This document shows, in pieces, positions 8,294 through 16,898 of a stretch of DNA of 64,000 bases. The number at the start of each line of letters is the position of its first letter. Position 1 is the stretch's first letter. Source of the DNA: JAKACA01 sp052143575 (GTDB taxonomy: Bacteria; Actinomycetota; Acidimicrobiia; Acidimicrobiales; Bog-793); contig JBKQSP010000069.1 in assembly GCA_052143575.1 (NCBI GenBank), positions 96,371 through 160,370 on the forward strand. The letters run 5' to 3'. Under the pieces are notes generated by a model that made no database searches, was not told the origin of the DNA, and worked only from the letters and a program-made list of their open reading frames with translations. Position numbers and translations under genes: made by a program.

Positions 8294-8425
8294 TCAGTGC
8301 AGGCTGACGAGCTGAGCGACGTCGACGTGAAGCTGTGCAAGGCCCTCGTCGAAGATGGCCAACCCCCCTCCGTGACGACGCGCCAGCTCCGCCAGATATG
8401 CGGTCACTTGGCGACGTCCGATAAG
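8294..8425 (-). pseudogene. Remnant of a VapC/PIN-domain toxin C terminus
   Basis: The reading frame ending at 8294 closes with RQVTAYLAELARRHGGGLAIFDEGL plus about 15 more residues. This looks like the last helices of a PIN-domain ribonuclease (pattern VT-D-AYLA-LA--HG--LATFD). The conserved acidic residue between T and A is missing, and no N-terminal half is visible upstream; the sequence there is low complexity. No antitoxin gene adjoins it. I read it as a decayed fragment, perhaps left by an old toxin-antitoxin insertion. An alternative is chance similarity over about 40 residues. Confidence 0.5.
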
Positions 8426-8535
8426 GGGATGCGAACGACGATCGATCCTGGCATCACTACATCTTGATGCAACCACGCGGATCAAGACCCCCCGACACCT
8501 GCACGTCCTGCCCGGGCGGTGCAACATGGATAGCC

Positions 8536-8892
8536 GTGGCGACGAACGAGGACATTGCCTCCATCCTGCGTGCCCGCAAAGCGGAGCTCTCCGGTGAAGT
8601 GGCCAGCCTGTCGCAGCCCGTCCGAGCGCCCGGTGTCCAGATGCAATTCGGGAAGCGGGCGGGCGATCACACGAGCGACGCCGTCATGGCGATGGAGCGA
8701 TCGGTGGCGGCCGAGCAGCTCCATCATGTCTCGCTGGAGATCGACAGGGCACTCGCCAAGCTGGCGGAGGGCAGCTACGGACGATGCGACGCCTGCGGAG
8801 GCGAGATCGCCCCGGAGCGTCTCGAGGCCCTCCCCTGGGCGGCGCTCTGCATGGCATGCAAGGCGGCAGGGCGCACCGCACCGGACTCGTAG
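8536..8892 (+). CDS. TraR/DksA-family zinc-finger protein
   Basis: 118-residue small regulator. An alpha-helical coiled region (NEDIASILRARKAELSGEVASL and VAAEQLHHVSLEIDRALAKLAEG) precedes a four-cysteine zinc finger CDAC-17 residues-CMAC (residues about 86-110). This is the DksA/TraR signature. Family members bind the RNA polymerase secondary channel or act as small zinc adaptors; this actinobacterial type is poorly characterised. GTG 8536 is my choice, giving the usual N terminus (VATNEDIASIL). TTG/ATG starts at 8464-8467 would add about 24 atypical residues. No strong ribosome-binding site decides it. It stands alone between the VapC remnant and the peptidase gene. Confidence 0.8.
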   Translation: MATNEDIASILRARKAELSGEVASLSQPVRAPGVQMQFGKRAGDHTSDAVMAMERSVAAEQLHHVSLEIDRALAKLAEGSYGRCDACGGEIAPERLEALPWAALCMACKAAGRTAPDS

Positions 8893-8901
8893 AAGCGGGC
8901 C

Positions 8902-8932
8902 CTGACGCCCAGTCTCCGCTCGTCCCTATACT
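8902..8932 (+). promoter_or_regulatory. Promoter of the S53 peptidase gene
   Basis: TATACT (8927-8932) is a five-of-six match to the -10 box. CTGACG (8902-8907) lies 19 bp upstream as a poor -35. The peptidase start at 8967 has GGAGGG 4 bp before it, so the mRNA would carry a leader of about 30 nt. Confidence 0.45.
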
Positions 8933-8966
8933 GGCGCCGCACTGACATCTTGGAACGGAGGGCCTC

Positions 8967-10529
8967 ATGGCCGACGACTCAGCCCGGGTACCGCTGGCGG
9001 GAAGCACTCGAGCTGCTCCCGAGCACGACCGCGTCGGCGTGCCCGACGACTCGTCGTCCACGACCGTCACGATCTACGTGCGCGGGGCTGCCGAGGGGCC
9101 CCCGGCCGGACGGCTTTCGCGTGAGGAATACGCCGCCGCCTACGGGGCAGCGGCGGCTGACGTGGAGGCGGTCGGCAACTTCGCCCGCGCTCACGGGCTC
9201 ACGGTCGGCGCCGTCGATGCCGGCCGCCGCAGCATCGAGGTGACGGGGACCCTCGCCGCCCTCGCAAGGGCCTTCGGCACCTCCTTCGCCCTCTTCCGTG
9301 ACACCGACGGCCGCCAGTACCGCGGCCGGGAAGGCACGCTGCAGCTGCCGGCCGAGCTCGACGGCGTCATCACCGGGGTCTTCGGCCTCGACGAACGACC
9401 GCAGGCCCGGCCGCACTTCCGGCCGCGCACCGTCGCCACCACGCAGTACACGCCGCCCCAGGTGGCCGCCGCCTACGACTTCCCATCCGGGGTCACGGGC
9501 AGCGGCGAATGCATCGCCCTCATCGAGCTCGGCGGCGGCTTCCGCCCCGAGGACCTCAGCGCCTACTTCTCGTCGCTGAGCATCGCCGAACCCACCGTCG
9601 AGGCGGTGCCGGTCGGCACGGGGTCGAACGACCCGGGAACCGCCAACGGCCCCGACGGCGAGGTCATGCTGGACATCGAGGTCGCCGGCAGCGTCGCTCC
9701 TGGAGCGGTCATCGCCGTGTACTTCGCTCCCAACACTGACCAGGGTTTCATCGACGCCGTCACGACGGCGGTGAACGACACGGCGCGCAAGCCCTCCGTC
9801 GTCTCGATCAGCTGGGGCGGTCCCGAAAGCACCTGGACCGCGCAGGCCATGAACCAGATGGAACAGGCCTTCACGGCGGCTGCAGCCATGGGCGTGACGG
9901 TGACGGTTGCCGCAGGGGACAACGGATCGACCGACGGTGTCACCGACGGGCTCCAGCACGTCGACTTCCCCGCCTCGGCCCCGCACGCCCTCGGGTGTGG
10001 AGGCACGAACCTCCAGGTGAACGCTGGTGTCATCGAGTCCGAGACGGTGTGGAACGACGGCCCCGGTCAAGGCGCCGGGGGCGGTGGAATCAGCGACGTG
10101 TTCGCCGTGCCGAGTTACCAGTCGACCGCCTCCGTGCCGCCCTCGGTCAACCCGGGCGCTCGCGTCGGGCGCGGCGTGCCCGACGTCTGCGGTGATGCCG
10201 ACCCGGATACCGGCTACACCATCCGGGTCGACGGTCAGACGATGCCCATCGGCGGCACGAGTGCTGTGGCACCGCTCTGGGCAGGGCTGGTGGCGCTCCT
10301 CAACGAGTCGCTCGGTCACCCCGTCGGGTTCCTGCAGCCGTTCTTGTACACGGCTGCCGGGACGGCTCTACACGACATCGTGTCGGGGTCCAACGGCGCC
10401 TACTCGGCCGGACCGGGTTGGGACGCCTGCACGGGGCTCGGGTCGCCCAACGGAGCTGCCCTGCTGGCGGCCCTCGAAGCAAGCGCCGGCTCCTCAGGTG
10501 CCGGCTCCTCAGTGTCCGGCTCCTCCTGA
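8967..10529 (+). CDS. S53-family serine-carboxyl peptidase (sedolisin/kumamolisin-like)
   Basis: 520-residue pro-enzyme. Residues about 30-150 match the activation propeptide (STTVTIYVRG, RLSREEYAAAYGA, RSIEVTGTLAALARAFG). The catalytic domain has the S53 set: E232 and D236 (GEVMLDIEV), oxyanion D318 (AAGDNGSTDG) and nucleophile S432 (GGTSAVAPLWAGL). The C-terminal calcium site is DIVSG ... GPGWDACTGLGSPNG. Such enzymes are acid-active endopeptidases, usually secreted and self-processed. No signal peptide is visible, so export would need a non-classical route or the enzyme acts inside. The last 14 residues are a Ser/Gly tail made by a thrice-repeated GCCGGCTCCTC-type unit. A good ribosome-binding site (GGAGGG) supports the start. 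Confidence 0.95.
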   Translation: MADDSARVPLAGSTRAAPEHDRVGVPDDSSSTTVTIYVRGAAEGPPAGRLSREEYAAAYGAAAADVEAVGNFARAHGLTVGAVDAGRRSIEVTGTLAALARAFGTSFALFRDTDGRQYRGREGTLQLPAELDGVITGVFGLDERPQARPHFRPRTVATTQYTPPQVAAAYDFPSGVTGSGECIALIELGGGFRPEDLSAYFSSLSIAEPTVEAVPVGTGSNDPGTANGPDGEVMLDIEVAGSVAPGAVIAVYFAPNTDQGFIDAVTTAVNDTARKPSVVSISWGGPESTWTAQAMNQMEQAFTAAAAMGVTVTVAAGDNGSTDGVTDGLQHVDFPASAPHALGCGGTNLQVNAGVIESETVWNDGPGQGAGGGGISDVFAVPSYQSTASVPPSVNPGARVGRGVPDVCGDADPDTGYTIRVDGQTMPIGGTSAVAPLWAGLVALLNESLGHPVGFLQPFLYTAAGTALHDIVSGSNGAYSAGPGWDACTGLGSPNGAALLAALEASAGSSGAGSSVSGSS

Positions 10530-10625
10530 CAGCTCAGCCGGTCACCAACAGCGCCTGCCCGTCCCGCCACGAAGCCGGGCCGCCACCAGGACGGCGAGGG
10601 CGATCGCTCGTGATCGTCGTGCCGC

Positions 10626-11888
10626 TCACACTCGCAATCGACCGCGGGACATGGCCATGGCCTCGTCAGCTGTCCGCGGCACACGCCCGGCTGCAGCCAT
10701 CTCGATCACGAAGGAAGTACCCGCAGCCACGCCGTTGAGGAACAACCCGTTCTGCTGATCGCTCGTGAGGTCGAACTGCGTCGCCGTCAGCCCGAGATTG
10801 TCGACAAAGACCGTCCGCCCTGCCGTTCCCTCGTCGATGGCATAGGAGTCCCACTCGTTCATCATCGTGCGCAGCGCCCGGATGGCCACCTGCAGGACGT
10901 CCTTGGCACCCTCGGTCTGTGGGAACAATGTCTGCAACGACGACAGCTTGATGCCGATGGTCGGCCACCGCGGCGCCGTGCCGTCAGCCCGGTTGAAGGC
11001 ATCGATCGGGAAGTTCCGCAGCATGCCGCCGTCCACCCAGGTGACCGAGCCGCCCTCGTACTCCTGCGCCACGACGCCACCGTCCGGTCTTGGCAGGTCG
11101 ATGTTCGCCGACACGGCGTCAAAGGTGACGGGCTCGAAGAAGAACGGGATGGACATCGAGGCTCGCACCGCATGTGCGACGCTCTCGTTGTCAGGGTTGT
11201 GCCCATAGAACGGGTAGTCCCACGGCAGTCGCACGAGCTGTGCCCGCGTGATGTCGGAGGTGTGCACGAGCAACCGGTACGTATGGCCGTTCGGCAGGCT
11301 CATGCCCGGGTCGTCCGCTTGGGTGAGCTTCAGGTCGGAGAAGGTCGAAACACCCAGATCGGCCAGGATCGGACCGAGCCAGCGCTCCAGGTAGTCGCCG
11401 GGGTAGATGCCCATCTTGTGGGTGAGGGCGGCGGCGTCGTCGATGAACTCCCCGATCTTGCCGGTGCGGCCCTCCCACATCTTGCGCAGTGTGCTTTCCG
11501 GCATGAAGTTCGTGAAGTCCAACGTCTCTAGCGACGTCCGCAACCGCGTCATCGGCTGGCCGGCCGCCGTGATGGCGGCGATGAGGGATGCCGCGATGGC
11601 GCCCGCACTCGTGCCGGCGACGCGCTGGAAGCGGTAGCCCGCTTCGCTCAGGGCGAGGACGACTCCCACGAGCCCGATGCCCTTCACGCCTCCGCCCTCG
11701 AGGGCGAGGTCGGCGACGAGCTCCTTGGCGCCGGCCTTCGCCGGATTGGCCCAGCCGTCTGACTGCCGGAGGGATTCCGCCGCCTGGTCGAATTGGTCCT
11801 GCAGGGCGGCCGTTCTCCGGAACCCGAGATCAGTGCTTTCGTCGAGGGCCACCTGCGATGCGATTGGATCTGGCGGATTCCCGGTCAC
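10626..11888 (-). CDS. Patatin-like phospholipase
   Basis: 420-residue lipid acyl hydrolase. It carries the glycine-rich oxyanion element LALEGGGVKGIGLVGV, the nucleophile elbow GTSAG with S94, and the catalytic Asp in WVDGGML (about 285), the Ser-Asp dyad of patatins. I set the start at GTG 11888, preceded by GGAGAA; the upstream frame is open but low complexity. It is convergent with the peptidase gene (96-bp gap with no clear terminator). No signal peptide is seen, so action on cytoplasmic or inner-membrane lipids is likely. It could also be an effector-type lipase, but nothing nearby supports delivery. Confidence 0.9.
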   Translation of the reverse strand: MTGNPPDPIASQVALDESTDLGFRRTAALQDQFDQAAESLRQSDGWANPAKAGAKELVADLALEGGGVKGIGLVGVVLALSEAGYRFQRVAGTSAGAIAASLIAAITAAGQPMTRLRTSLETLDFTNFMPESTLRKMWEGRTGKIGEFIDDAAALTHKMGIYPGDYLERWLGPILADLGVSTFSDLKLTQADDPGMSLPNGHTYRLLVHTSDITRAQLVRLPWDYPFYGHNPDNESVAHAVRASMSIPFFFEPVTFDAVSANIDLPRPDGGVVAQEYEGGSVTWVDGGMLRNFPIDAFNRADGTAPRWPTIGIKLSSLQTLFPQTEGAKDVLQVAIRALRTMMNEWDSYAIDEGTAGRTVFVDNLGLTATQFDLTSDQQNGLFLNGVAAGTSFVIEMAAAGRVPRTADEAMAMSRGRLRV

Positions 11889-12095
11889 GTTGTTCTCCTC
11901 TCGCGCGACGACGACGCAGTCACGCTCGGGGGAAGATCGAACATCGCCGAGCTCTGCCGCCGAGCCGCCTCCCATCATGAGCTGCCCGCAGGTTGCGTGC
12001 AAGGGCTTTCTCGCCGTCCGACGGCGCGGCGTCGCCCCAGGCCAACCGTCGCGAACGGGGGCTCGAGAAGGCGGTACGGAGAGTAGAGCCCCAGC

Positions 12096-13439
12096 GTGCA
12101 ACCTCATCGGACCGTCATCGATGTGGAACACTTTTGGCCGATGATCGCCGACGGCGCGCCGATGATGGCCGACGGTGCGCCGATGATGGCCGACGGCGCA
12201 AAGGAGGACTATCCGCCGGAGGAGTTCATTCTCGATCTGCAAAGCGCCGTCTATTACGTCTTCACCCGAGCCGGGCCCTTCTTCGCCCTCAGCTACTTTC
12301 GGTTCCTGGCGGCTTATCTCAAGATATGCCCGCGATCGACGGGATCCCGGGTGCCGGGCCGAGCGTCCATGTCCTCGTTCAAGCTGGCCGTCGCCCGCCG
12401 CTCGCCCGTCTCGCTGACGATTCCTGTCGTCGTCGGCGCGGTCCTCGTCGCCGAGATCGTCACCATGCCGGTGCAGTTGGCCCTCTCCATAGTGAAGACG
12501 GGATGGCGGGTCATGGAGGTGAGCGTTCGCGGCCTTCCGGCGCTCATAACCGCCGTCGTCGTCGTGTTCGTGACGAGTGACGCCTGGAAGATCCTCGGTG
12601 TCGGCTACACGCCGAGGTTCTATGGACTCGTCGCTCTGTTCCTCCTTGCGAGCCTCGTCTTCATGATCCGATCACCGAAGGGATACTGGGAGCGTGACAT
12701 CGAGTTGGCAATGGACGACGAGTCGAAGGCCGAGGGCGAGTCGACGGCCGACGACGCGTCTTTGTTTGAAGGACTCGGGGAGGCGAACTGGCTCCTCGTT
12801 GCGGTCGCTCACCGAGTTGGGTGGCTGCGTCGGTTGGCCACACCCCGGAGGTACACCTGGCTGATGGTCCGAGGCGCCGCCCCAGCGCCGCTCGAGGAGC
12901 CGCAGGGGCGTAGAGAGCGCGCAGCCGTGTATCTCCTGTACGTGGCCGCCTGCGCCTTCGCCTTGATCGTGCTCGCCCTCGTCGTCGCGGGTGCCTTGAT
13001 CCTTGTCGGCGCCATCCTCATCAGCGGCCCTGAGACAAAAACGCTCGCCGGCTCCCTCCACGTCTCCTGGAAGGTGCCGCTTCTGCACCTCGTCATCAGC
13101 AGGCAACTGCTGTCGCTCTCGCTCAGCCTGGGTGCGCTTGCTCCCCTCTTCCTGCTGGCGGGCCAGCACCCGGAGGATCGGAGGAGGTTCATGAGCCACG
13201 TGCTGTTCCGGTTCCGGCGATCCCTCGTCGTCTACTCGGTCTACCGACATGCCCGTGAGCAGACAGAGGCCTGGACCGGCGTGATAATCCCGCCCGAACA
13301 CGGACAAGCAGGGCTTACGCAAGATTCCGTCTCACTTCGACGAGAGACGAGGAGGCGGAGGGATCGTCTCATCTCGCCTGATGGGACAGGCGATCGACTC
13401 TCGTCTGTCCAAAGGCGCTTCGGCGAAGCCGACTCCTGA
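12096..13439 (+). CDS. Multi-pass membrane protein of unknown function with N-terminal 7-residue repeat
   Basis: 447 residues, function not recognised. The N terminus carries three tandem copies of P-M-I/M-A-D-G-A. It is followed by an amphipathic segment, about five to six hydrophobic spans (for example SLTIPVVVGAVLVAEIVT, LPALITAVVVVFVTSDAW, FYGLVALFLLASLVFMI, AVYLLYVAACAFALIVLALV, LSLSLGALAPLFLLAG), acidic loops and a basic C-terminal tail (LRRETRRRRDRLI). The start is GTG 12096; no convincing ribosome-binding site is present. It lies between the divergent lipase and the recCBD operon, 45 bp before recC. No catalytic motif is seen; a structural or transport-associated envelope role is a guess. 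Confidence 0.65.
   Translation: MQPHRTVIDVEHFWPMIADGAPMMADGAPMMADGAKEDYPPEEFILDLQSAVYYVFTRAGPFFALSYFRFLAAYLKICPRSTGSRVPGRASMSSFKLAVARRSPVSLTIPVVVGAVLVAEIVTMPVQLALSIVKTGWRVMEVSVRGLPALITAVVVVFVTSDAWKILGVGYTPRFYGLVALFLLASLVFMIRSPKGYWERDIELAMDDESKAEGESTADDASLFEGLGEANWLLVAVAHRVGWLRRLATPRRYTWLMVRGAAPAPLEEPQGRRERAAVYLLYVAACAFALIVLALVVAGALILVGAILISGPETKTLAGSLHVSWKVPLLHLVISRQLLSLSLSLGALAPLFLLAGQHPEDRRRFMSHVLFRFRRSLVVYSVYRHAREQTEAWTGVIIPPEHGQAGLTQDSVSLRRETRRRRDRLISPDGTGDRLSSVQRRFGEADS
12138..12200 (+). repeat. Three tandem 21-bp repeats inside the membrane-protein gene
   Basis: Units 12138-12158, 12159-12179 and 12180-12200 read CCGATGAT-C/G-GCCGACGG-C/T-GC-G/A and encode PMIADGA, PMMADGA, PMMADGA. 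They differ at only a few bases, so the expansion is recent. Copy number could vary by slippage without shifting the frame. Confidence 0.9.
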
Positions 13440-13471
13440 GCGTCACGGCTCGCGAAGCTCCGCAAAGGCCG

Positions 13472-13484
13472 TACCGTTCTCGTC
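13472..13484 (+). promoter_or_regulatory. Putative leaderless -10 element of recC
   Basis: TACCGT (13472-13477, matching TAnnnT) ends 7 bp before the recC GTG. There is no ribosome-binding site in front of that GTG, so a leaderless mRNA starting at the start codon is likely. Confidence 0.4.
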
Positions 13485-16400
13485 GTGCTGCACCTCCACC
13501 GCTCGGAACGAGCCGACGGCCTCGTGACGATGTTGGCCGACCTCCTCGCCGAGCCCCTCGGCGACGCCATGTCGGCCGAGGTGGTCGCCGTGCCGACTCG
13601 TGGCGTGGAGCGTTGGTTGACCCAGCAGCTCTCGGCCCGCCTCGGGGTGACGCCCGGGCGCCAGGACGGCGTATGCGCCAATCTCGAGTTCCCGTTTCCC
13701 GGCTCGGTGATCGGCGCCGCCTTGGCGCTCGGCGGTGGCGTCGATCCCCATGCCGACCCATGGGCACCGGAGCGGTCGGTCTGGCCCTTGCTCGAGGTGG
13801 TCGACGCCAGCCTCGGCGAGCGGTGGCTCGCTCCGCTGGCGGCCCACCTCGAGAACTCCGCTCCGAGCGGCGAGATCCGGCGCTTCGCCAGCGTCCGGCA
13901 CATCTCCGACCTCTATGACCGCTACGGCGTCCATCGACCCGGCATGGTGAGGTCATGGTTGGACGGCGGTGCCGATCGCCCGAGCGACGGCTGGCAACCC
14001 GAGCTGTGGCGGCGGCTGCGGCGCCGCGTCGGTACGCCGAGCCCGGCCGAACGCCTCATCGAGGCCTGCGCCCGCCTGCAGGACGAGCCGGCCCTCCTCG
14101 AGCTGCCGGCACGCCTGTCCCTCTTCGGCCTCACGCGGCTGCCCGCCAGCTATCTCGACGTCCTCGACGCCATCGCCGCCGCCCGCGACGTCCACCTCTT
14201 CCTCCTTCACCCCTCACCGGCGCTGTGGCGCAAAGTGGCCTCCAGGATCGAGAGCCCGACACGCGGTCTTCCCCGCGCTGAGGACCCGACGACCGACGAG
14301 AGCGACAACCCGCTCCTCACCTCCTGGGGGCGGGACGCCCGCGAGATGCAGCTGGTGCTTCGCGGCTCTGCCAGCACGTCGGTGACCGACCACCACGTCG
14401 CCATCGAGGACGACGCCGACGACCTCCTCCATCGGCTGCAAGCCGATGTCCGTGCCGACCGCCGGCCCCGCGGGCTCCCGACGCCGGGGAGCGAGGACCA
14501 GCGGCCGCTGCTCGATCCGGCCGATCGCAGCATCCAGGTGCACGCCTGCCACGGGCGTGCCCGCCAGGTCGAGGTCGTGCGGGACTCCATCCTCCACCTC
14601 CTCGAGGAGGACGAAACGCTCGAGCCACGAGACGTCATCGTCATGTGCCCCGACATCGACACCTTCGCCCCCCTCATCCAGGCGACCTTCGGGAGCTACG
14701 ACCCCGACGACACCGACACCCACTCCCTGCCCGACCTTCGCGTCCGCCTGGCGGACCGCTCGCTTCGCCAGACCAACCCCGTCCTCGGCGTCTTGGCGGA
14801 GCTGTTGGACCTCGCCGGCGGGCGGCTGACCGCCACCCAGGTGCTTGACCTCGCCAGCAGGGAACCGGTGCGCCGGCGCTTCCACCTCGACGACGACGAC
14901 CTCACGCGCATCGAGGAGTGGGTCGCCGGCACGGGCGTGCGCTGGGGGCTCGACGCCCCGCACCGCGCCCCCTTCCGGCTCGAGGAGCTGGCGGCCAACA
15001 CGTGGCGGGCCGGACTCGACCGCGCCCTCCTCGGCGTCGCCATGGCCGAGGAGGGCCAGCGACTCTTCGGAGGCGTCCTGCCGCTCGACGACATGGACAG
15101 CGGGGACATCGAGCTCGCCGGCAAGCTCGCCGAGCTCCTCGACCGCCTCGGCGCCGCCGTCTCGCTCCTCTCGGGCACCCGGCCCCTCGACGCCTGGGCA
15201 GCCGGCATCGCCGAGATCGCCGACGCCTTCACGGCGACCTCCGAGCAGGACACCTGGCAGCGCCTGCAGCTGCAACGCCTCCTCGACGACCTCGTCGGCG
15301 AGGCGACGACGGGCGATACGGTGAGCGGCGTCGAGCTCAGCCCGGCCGACGTCGGCGCCTTGCTCGCCGACCGCTTGCGGGGCCGGCCCACGAGGGCCAA
15401 CTTCCGCACCGGGCACCTGACGATCTGCACGCTCGTTCCCATGCGCTCGGTCCCCCACCGGGTCGTCTGCCTCCTCGGCCTCGACGACGGCGTTTTCCCG
15501 CGCCATATCGAGCGTGACGGCGACGACCTCATCGCCGCCAACCCACAGGTTGGCGACAACGACGCCCGCACGGAGGACCGCCAGCTCCTCCTCGACGCCC
15601 TCCTGGCGGCGGCAGACCGGCTCGTCATCACCTACACGGCTCGCGACGAGCGCAGCAATCTCGCCCGGCCGCCGGCGGTTCCCCTCGGCGAGCTCCTCGA
15701 CGTCATCGACCGCACCGTCCGTACCGACGGTGGCGCCTTCGCCCGCCAGCAGCTCACGATCCACCACCCGCTGCAGCCCTTCGATGTCCGGAATTTCACG
15801 AACGGGGCGCTCATCGCCGACCGGCCGTGGAGCTTCGACACGGTCAACCTCGACGGCGCCCGCGCCGCCACGCGGCCGCGCTCCACGCCGGGGCCCTGGC
15901 TTCCCGCTCCCCTGCCCGAGGTCGAGCTGCAGTCCGTCGAGCTCGAGCGGTTGGAAGCCTTCCTGCGGCATCCGGTGCGCGCCTTTCTCCGCCACCGGCT
16001 CGGTATCTCCCTCACCGACCGCGCCCGCGACGTCGGCGACGCCCTTCCCATCGACCTCGACGGCCTCGAGCGCTGGGGGGTGGCCGAGCGCATCCTCACC
16101 GCCCGCTTGGCGGGCGCAGAGCTCGACGACTGCATCGCCGCCGAGCGCGCCCGCGGCCTCTTGCCTCCCGGTGAGCTCGCAACACCGGTGCTGGACATGA
16201 TCACACCGGCGATCGAGCAGCTCGTCGCCGTCGGCCGGAGCGACGTCGAGCCCACCTCGCTCGACATCAACATCGAGCTACCGGACGCAACGGGGCTCAT
16301 CGGCACGGTGGCCGACCTGCAGGGCGACGTCCTCCACACGGTGACCTACTCGAGCCTGTCGCCCTCCCACCGCCTCATCGCATGGGGGCGGCTCCTCGCC

Positions 16401-16898
16401 CTCAGCGCCGCCTGGCCGGAGCGAGCCTTCGAAGCGGTGACGATCGGGCGCGCCCGCGAAGGGGCCCGTGGCGCCACGGTGACGGCGGCGAGCATCCGGG
16501 CGCTCGGCGGCGACCCCGCCACTCGCCAGCAAGTGGCCCTCCGATTCCTGGGCACCCTCCTCGACCTCTATCGGCGCGGCCTGTGCGAACCCCTCCCTCT
16601 CTACCTGAAGACGTCGGCCGCCTGGACCGCCGCCGCCCGCGACCGGAAGGACGCCGCCAAAGCGGCCAGCAAGGCGTGGACGTCTGACTTCAACTACCCG
16701 CGGGAGAACAGGGACCGGGAGCACGTGTTGGTCTTGGGGGGCGAGGTGAGTTTCGACTCGATGCTGGCCGGGAGCGGGCAGCCCGGCCCCGGCGAGGAGG
16801 GCGATGGCTGGGCGGCCTCGGAGGCGACCCGCTTCGGCCGCTACGCCCGCCGCCTCTGGGACGACCTCCTCGATCACGAGGAGCTGGTGGACCGGTGA
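13485..16898 (+). CDS. recC: RecBCD enzyme subunit RecC (exodeoxyribonuclease V gamma)
   Basis: 1137-residue RecC, the Chi-recognition and scaffold subunit of the double-strand-break repair helicase/nuclease. It begins HLHRSERADGLVTMLADLLAEPLGDAMSAEVVAVPTRGVERWL, the characteristic RecC N terminus. It contains the inactive helicase-like domains (DVIVMCPDIDTFAPLI; TICTLVPMRSVPHRVVCLLGLDDGVFPR) and the inactive nuclease-like C domain. GTG 13485 starts the conserved part at once. The stop overlaps recB by 4 bp (GTGA). It is followed by recB and recD in the order C-B-D, a coupled operon found in mycobacteria and other actinobacteria. Length is close to E. coli RecC (1122). Confidence 0.96.
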   Translation: MLHLHRSERADGLVTMLADLLAEPLGDAMSAEVVAVPTRGVERWLTQQLSARLGVTPGRQDGVCANLEFPFPGSVIGAALALGGGVDPHADPWAPERSVWPLLEVVDASLGERWLAPLAAHLENSAPSGEIRRFASVRHISDLYDRYGVHRPGMVRSWLDGGADRPSDGWQPELWRRLRRRVGTPSPAERLIEACARLQDEPALLELPARLSLFGLTRLPASYLDVLDAIAAARDVHLFLLHPSPALWRKVASRIESPTRGLPRAEDPTTDESDNPLLTSWGRDAREMQLVLRGSASTSVTDHHVAIEDDADDLLHRLQADVRADRRPRGLPTPGSEDQRPLLDPADRSIQVHACHGRARQVEVVRDSILHLLEEDETLEPRDVIVMCPDIDTFAPLIQATFGSYDPDDTDTHSLPDLRVRLADRSLRQTNPVLGVLAELLDLAGGRLTATQVLDLASREPVRRRFHLDDDDLTRIEEWVAGTGVRWGLDAPHRAPFRLEELAANTWRAGLDRALLGVAMAEEGQRLFGGVLPLDDMDSGDIELAGKLAELLDRLGAAVSLLSGTRPLDAWAAGIAEIADAFTATSEQDTWQRLQLQRLLDDLVGEATTGDTVSGVELSPADVGALLADRLRGRPTRANFRTGHLTICTLVPMRSVPHRVVCLLGLDDGVFPRHIERDGDDLIAANPQVGDNDARTEDRQLLLDALLAAADRLVITYTARDERSNLARPPAVPLGELLDVIDRTVRTDGGAFARQQLTIHHPLQPFDVRNFTNGALIADRPWSFDTVNLDGARAATRPRSTPGPWLPAPLPEVELQSVELERLEAFLRHPVRAFLRHRLGISLTDRARDVGDALPIDLDGLERWGVAERILTARLAGAELDDCIAAERARGLLPPGELATPVLDMITPAIEQLVAVGRSDVEPTSLDINIELPDATGLIGTVADLQGDVLHTVTYSSLSPSHRLIAWGRLLALSAAWPERAFEAVTIGRAREGARGATVTAASIRALGGDPATRQQVALRFLGTLLDLYRRGLCEPLPLYLKTSAAWTAAARDRKDAAKAASKAWTSDFNYPRENRDREHVLVLGGEVSFDSMLAGSGQPGPGEEGDGWAASEATRFGRYARRLWDDLLDHEELVDR

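Noticed and set aside
8282..8467. 61-codon plus-strand frame opposite the VapC remnant
   Set aside because: No ribosome-binding site or motif; the minus-strand reading has PIN-like features.
14214..15995. Long minus-strand open frame over recC (and a still longer one at 16874-20074 over recB)
   Set aside because: They lie opposite well-supported recC/recB and have low-complexity Gly/Val/Glu composition typical of the antisense strand of GC-rich genes; no motifs.
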